Below are positions 60,961 through 64,000 of a DNA stretch of 64,000 nt, in pieces. The stretch's first letter is position 1; every line of letters begins with the position of its first letter. Where the stretch lies: positions 4,032,501 to 4,096,500 of the forward strand of contig NZ_CP019724.1 in NCBI RefSeq assembly GCF_002005225.1, read 5' to 3'. The translations under genes and the position numbers were made by a program. The notes below the pieces were generated by a model. The model worked only from the letters and a program-made list of their open reading frames with translations. It was not told the DNA's origin and made no database searches. Source of the DNA: Streptomyces pactum. GTDB taxonomy: Bacteria > Actinomycetota > Actinomycetes > Streptomycetales > Streptomycetaceae.

Positions 60961-62523
60961 TCAGCCGGTGATCTCCACCTTGCCGTTGCGCCCCGGGTCC
61001 GGCTCCTCCGACTGGTCCTCGCCTTCCGGCCGGCCCGGCCCGTCGGCCGTCCTCGCGTACTGCCCGGTGATGTTCTTCAGCAGCGCCGGCAGGTCGACGC
61101 CCGTGGTGGAGCCCAGCAGTTCCATGCCCTGTGCCACGTTGTCGGCGACGGTGCGCGACAGCCGGCTCGCACCGTCCGTCGAGATGACCGTCATCTTGTC
61201 CACGGCCGCGAGCGGCTCGGCCGCCTTGGCCACCACCTGCGGCAGCACCTCGACCAGCATCTGGAGCACGGCCGCGTCGCCGTACTGCCCGAAGGCGTCG
61301 GCCTTCTGCCGCATCGCCTCGGCCTCGGCCGAGCCCTTGGCGCCGATCGCGGCGGCCTCCGCCTCGCCCTCCAGCCGTACGGCCTCGGCGATCGCCGCAC
61401 GCCGGGAACGCTCGGCCTCACCCTGCCTGAGGCCCTCGATGGCCTCCGCCTCGGCCAGTGCGCCACGCCGCTGCTTCTCGCCCTCACCGGTGAGGCGGGC
61501 CCGCTCGGCCTCGGCCTGGGCCGCGGCGATCTCCGCCGACCGCTCGGCCTCCGCCTGCTTCACCCGCGCCACCCGGCGGGCCTCCGACTCCTGCTCGGCC
61601 GCGTACCGCTGGGCGTCGGCGGGCTTGCGCACCTCGGTGTCGAGCTGACGGTCCTTCAGCGCGGCCTGCCGCTCGGCGACCTTCTCCTGCTCGGCGAGGA
61701 TGTCCTGCTCCCGGGCCGCCTCCGCGAGGGGGCCCGCCGCGTTGGCGCGGGCCGACGCCTGGTCGGTCTCGGCCTTGATCTCGGCCTGCTTCAGGTAGAG
61801 GGTCCGCTGCGCGACCGCGATCTCCTCCTCGGCCTTCAACCGCGCCTGCTCGGCGGCCCGCCGGGCCACGGCCTCGGCGATGTCGGCCTCCTGCCTGGCC
61901 CGGGCCGCCTCGGGACGGCCGAGGTCCTCCAGGTAGGAGCCCTCGGTGGTGATGTCCTGGATCTGGAAGGCGTCCAGCACCAGGCCCTGCCCGGACAGGC
62001 TCGCCTCCGCCTCCTCGGCGACCTGCCCGGCGAAGGCGGCCCGGTCCCGGATGACGTCCTCCACGGACATCCGGCCGACGATCGCGCGCAGTGCGCCGGA
62101 CAGCACCTCCTGGGTAAAGCCGACGATGCCGTCCTGCTGCATCAGGAACCGCTGCGCGGCGGCGCGGATCGCGTCCTCCGTGCCGCCGACCTTGACGATC
62201 GCGACGCCTTCCAGGTTGGCCTTCACACCGCGCAGCGTCACCGCGCCGCGCACGGCGACCGGGATGTGCCGGGAGGAGAGGTCGAGCGTGAAGCGCTGCT
62301 GCACGAACGGCACGACGAACACGCCGCCGCCGACCACGACCTTCTGGCCGCTGTTGTCGGTGATCACACGGCCGGTCTCCGGATCGGTGGACTTCTTGCC
62401 GCGTCGCCCGGTGACGATGAACGCCTCGCTCGGCCCGGCCACCTTGTAGCGGCTGACCACCACCAGCGCGAGCAGTACCAGGAGTACGACGACTCCCAGC
62501 ACCGCGATGACGACAGGACTCAT
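60961..62523 (-). CDS. Flotillin-like SPFH protein
   Basis: A 520-residue protein: an N-terminal membrane segment (VVIAVLGVVVLLVLLALVVV), a SPFH/PHB domain (residues about 30-210; RFTLDLSSRHIPVAVRGAVT), a long coiled coil rich in AEAxRxAAEQAR repeats (210-430), then a flotillin tail (YGDAAVLQMLVEVLPQVVAK) and a charged end. Flotillins scaffold membrane microdomains. The ATG follows GGGGGC. It is downstream of an NfeD-like gene, the usual partner, across a 109-nt polypyrimidine gap. Confidence 0.93.
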   Translation of the reverse strand: MSPVVIAVLGVVVLLVLLALVVVSRYKVAGPSEAFIVTGRRGKKSTDPETGRVITDNSGQKVVVGGGVFVVPFVQQRFTLDLSSRHIPVAVRGAVTLRGVKANLEGVAIVKVGGTEDAIRAAAQRFLMQQDGIVGFTQEVLSGALRAIVGRMSVEDVIRDRAAFAGQVAEEAEASLSGQGLVLDAFQIQDITTEGSYLEDLGRPEAARARQEADIAEAVARRAAEQARLKAEEEIAVAQRTLYLKQAEIKAETDQASARANAAGPLAEAAREQDILAEQEKVAERQAALKDRQLDTEVRKPADAQRYAAEQESEARRVARVKQAEAERSAEIAAAQAEAERARLTGEGEKQRRGALAEAEAIEGLRQGEAERSRRAAIAEAVRLEGEAEAAAIGAKGSAEAEAMRQKADAFGQYGDAAVLQMLVEVLPQVVAKAAEPLAAVDKMTVISTDGASRLSRTVADNVAQGMELLGSTTGVDLPALLKNITGQYARTADGPGRPEGEDQSEEPDPGRNGKVEITG

Positions 62524-62542
62524 GGCAACGCCCCCGAATCAC

Positions 62543-62632
62543 ATTGAAATGGAACAGGCGGAACAGAAGAACAGAAGAACAGGAGAGACAAGAGAGATAT
62601 GAGAAACAGGAGAAACAGGAGAAGCAGGCGGT
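62543..62632. repeat. Polypurine/polypyrimidine tract between nfeD-like and flotillin genes
   Basis: On the plus strand the tract is almost all purine with repeated GAGAAACAG and GAACAGAA units; on the coding (minus) strand it is a CT-rich leader ending shortly before the flotillin start. It is strikingly low in GC for this genome. Possible roles are an RNA-level signal, a hairpin-free leader or H-DNA. Confidence 0.85.
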
Positions 62633-63142
62633 TCAGCGGTCGACCGGGCGCACCACGACCGACGTCCCCGTCGGCACCGCCTCGACCCAGACCTCGGCTC
62701 CCCGGGCCACCGGCTCCGCACTGCGCGCCGAGCACTTCAGCGGCTGGCCCGCGAGCCGGAGCATCACCTCGCCGAAGCCGTCGGCGGGGATGGCGGTCAC
62801 GACCCTGCCGGACGTGCCCAGAAGGTCGTCCGTGCTGGGTGTGTCGGCGGGCTGATCGCGCATCAGCGCGCGGCTGAAGCGGTACGTCAGCCAGCCGGCC
62901 CCCACCCCGGTGACCGCGCCGATCCCCGCGGCGCCCGCGGGTCCGGCCAGACCGGTGCCGAGGGCGATGGCGCCACCGAAGCCGGTCATCGCCGTGAACC
63001 CGGCGACGACCGGCAGCGACAGCCACCCCTCCAGGACGCCGTCCAGCGCTCCGTCGAACGCGCCTTCCAGCAGTCCGTCGAAGATCAGCGACAGGGCGAG
63101 CAGCACGACCCCCGTGATACCCAGCCCGAGAAACCAGGCCAT
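62633..63142 (-). CDS. NfeD-like membrane protein, flotillin partner
   Basis: A 169-residue protein with an N-terminal helix (LGLGITGVVLLALSLIFDGL), a GAFDGALDGVLEGWLSLP motif, two further helices and a C-terminal OB-fold-like domain (LLGTSGRVVTAIPADGFGEV; SARSAEPVARGAEVWVEAV). This is the YuaF/NfeD1b layout that pairs with flotillins. The ATG has GGGGGA at 8 nt. First gene of the pair; the next gene upstream diverges. Confidence 0.88.
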   Translation of the reverse strand: MAWFLGLGITGVVLLALSLIFDGLLEGAFDGALDGVLEGWLSLPVVAGFTAMTGFGGAIALGTGLAGPAGAAGIGAVTGVGAGWLTYRFSRALMRDQPADTPSTDDLLGTSGRVVTAIPADGFGEVMLRLAGQPLKCSARSAEPVARGAEVWVEAVPTGTSVVVRPVDR

Positions 63143-63348
63143 CGTGCCGTCCCCCTCTCGCCCGTCGCTGAGCTTCGGTGAAACGAATCGTCACACGCGG
63201 CGGAGGAGGGCGTCACTGCCGTGTTCCGGCAATCTTTACGCGTCTTTAATGCCGCCCTCCGTCCCTCCTCCGTCTCTCCTTCATCCCTCCTCCGGTCGCT
63301 TCGCGCGCACGGGGAACCACACCTGCCGCCGGTACCGTCCTCACTCAA

Positions 63349-64000
63349 ATGGGCACTCAAACGGGGAGCGTTCCGAATCAGGTTCCGCAGGGCGACGCAT
63401 ACGCGCACATGGTGGTGTGCGGCGACGACGGACTGGCCCACCGGCTGGCCGCCGAACTGCGCGGTGTGTACCGCGAACAGGTCACGCTCGTCGTCCCGCC
63501 CTCCGGGCGCCGGGTGCGCCAGCCGATGGTCGGGCGGGCCCGCGCCGCCTCGGCCGCGCTGCTGGACATGGTCAACGCGGCCGTCAACCGCTCGGGCAAC
63601 GGCGAGCAGAGCGGCACCAGCCGCGAACTGGAGGCCGCCGAATCCACCGAGGACGTCCTGGCGGAGGCCGGCGTGGACCGGGCAGCCGCACTGGCCCTCG
63701 TGTACGACGACGACGAGACCAACATCCGCGCCGCACTGACCGCCCGTCGGCTCAACCCCCGGCTGCGCCTGGTCCTGCGCCTGTACAACCGGCGGCTCGG
63801 CCGGCACATCGAGCAACTCCTCGACCAGAGCGCCGCGCTGGCGACCGGCGACGCACGGCAGTCGGGGCTCGACGGCGCCGGTACCTCCACCACCGTGCTG
63901 TCCGACGCGGACACGGCCGCGCCCGCGCTGGCCGCGACCGCCCTCGTCGGCACCAGCAAGGTCGTCGAGACGGACGGCCTGCTGCTGCGCGCGGTGGAAC
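63349..64000 (+). CDS. NAD-binding TrkA-N-type potassium channel/transport protein, 5' part
   Basis: Open from ATG 63349 to the window edge, at least 217 residues (no stop). After a short lead, HMVVCGDDGLAHRLAAELRG is a Rossmann-type TrkA-N start (GxDxxGxxxA-like), followed by EQVTLVVPPSGRRVR and LAEAGVDRAAALALVYDDDE, TNIRAALTARRLNPRLRLVL, the usual RCK pattern in which an NAD(H)-binding domain senses the second messenger. The frame remains in good codon usage to the end. Start choice is tentative; an ATG at about 63409 is an alternative. Confidence 0.75.
   Translation, partial: MGTQTGSVPNQVPQGDAYAHMVVCGDDGLAHRLAAELRGVYREQVTLVVPPSGRRVRQPMVGRARAASAALLDMVNAAVNRSGNGEQSGTSRELEAAESTEDVLAEAGVDRAAALALVYDDDETNIRAALTARRLNPRLRLVLRLYNRRLGRHIEQLLDQSAALATGDARQSGLDGAGTSTTVLSDADTAAPALAATALVGTSKVVETDGLLLRAVE

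Overview
The window looks like a piece of a Streptomyces chromosome. GC content is very high, third codon positions are almost always G or C, and several genes start leaderless directly after a TANNNT -10 box. It also carries Streptomyces developmental genes (bldG, wblA, crp). Names are assigned from protein motifs and recalled gene order; no database was searched.

Layout. 1-5600: proton-pumping pyrophosphatase (cut at the left edge), bldG with its anti-sigma-like partner, and a DUF1998 helicase. 5950-12100: a minus-strand Tad/Flp-type pilus or secretion operon (CpaE-like, CpaF ATPase, TadB, TadC, DUF4244 pilin-like peptide, two TadE-like proteins) joined by 4-bp stop/start overlaps. 12100-13980: a gene-poor stretch that I believe holds the 6S-like RNA locus, then a HAD phosphatase. 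13980-25900: a degenerate Fic-like protein, a CooC-like ATPase, a deacetylase lipoprotein, a SulP-carbonic anhydrase fusion, acetyl-CoA synthetase, NhaA, a holin-like membrane protein and an epoxide hydrolase. 25940-30180: MarP-like periplasmic protease, CoA-pyrophosphatase NUDIX, endonuclease III and Crp. 30300-42500: MBL hydrolase, NUDIX, epoxide hydrolase, RidA, DUF4177, a pair of Get3/ArsA-like ATPases, WblA, class A PBP, GatB/YqeY, metallophosphoesterase and a Pr6Pr membrane protein. Much of 3000-41600 follows the order I recall for Mycobacterium tuberculosis Rv3649-Rv3683, so it is an old actinobacterial core block with Streptomyces-specific insertions.

42567 onward is more accessory. 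A tRNA-Pro(CGG) is followed by a 1237-residue HelD-like helicase with a nuclease-like C-terminal extension and by a decayed HsdR fragment. Next come a PadR regulator and an amino-acid permease that share an identical palindromic operator, and a ribbon-helix-helix gene heading a DUF4097/DrrAB-type ABC operon behind a phased heptamer array. Then follow a quinone oxidoreductase with a MerR-type 19-bp-spacer promoter, a K+/H+ antiporter, DUF3040, an amidinotransferase, a DUF2975-Xre pair, a zinc-ribbon protein, a PucR-type regulator, a flotillin/NfeD pair and the start of a TrkA-N-type protein (cut at the right edge).

A recurring oddity is the number of short tandem repeats, both in spacers (7, 14, 20, 22 and 36 bp) and inside coding regions (33-bp repeats in cpaF, Gly/Ser repeats in a TadE-like protein, DTYTKD-type repeats in the HelD-like protein). 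The most promising regulatory observations are the shared PadR operator, the phased heptamer array, the MerR-like promoter and the acs upstream ORF that imitates the Acs N-terminus.
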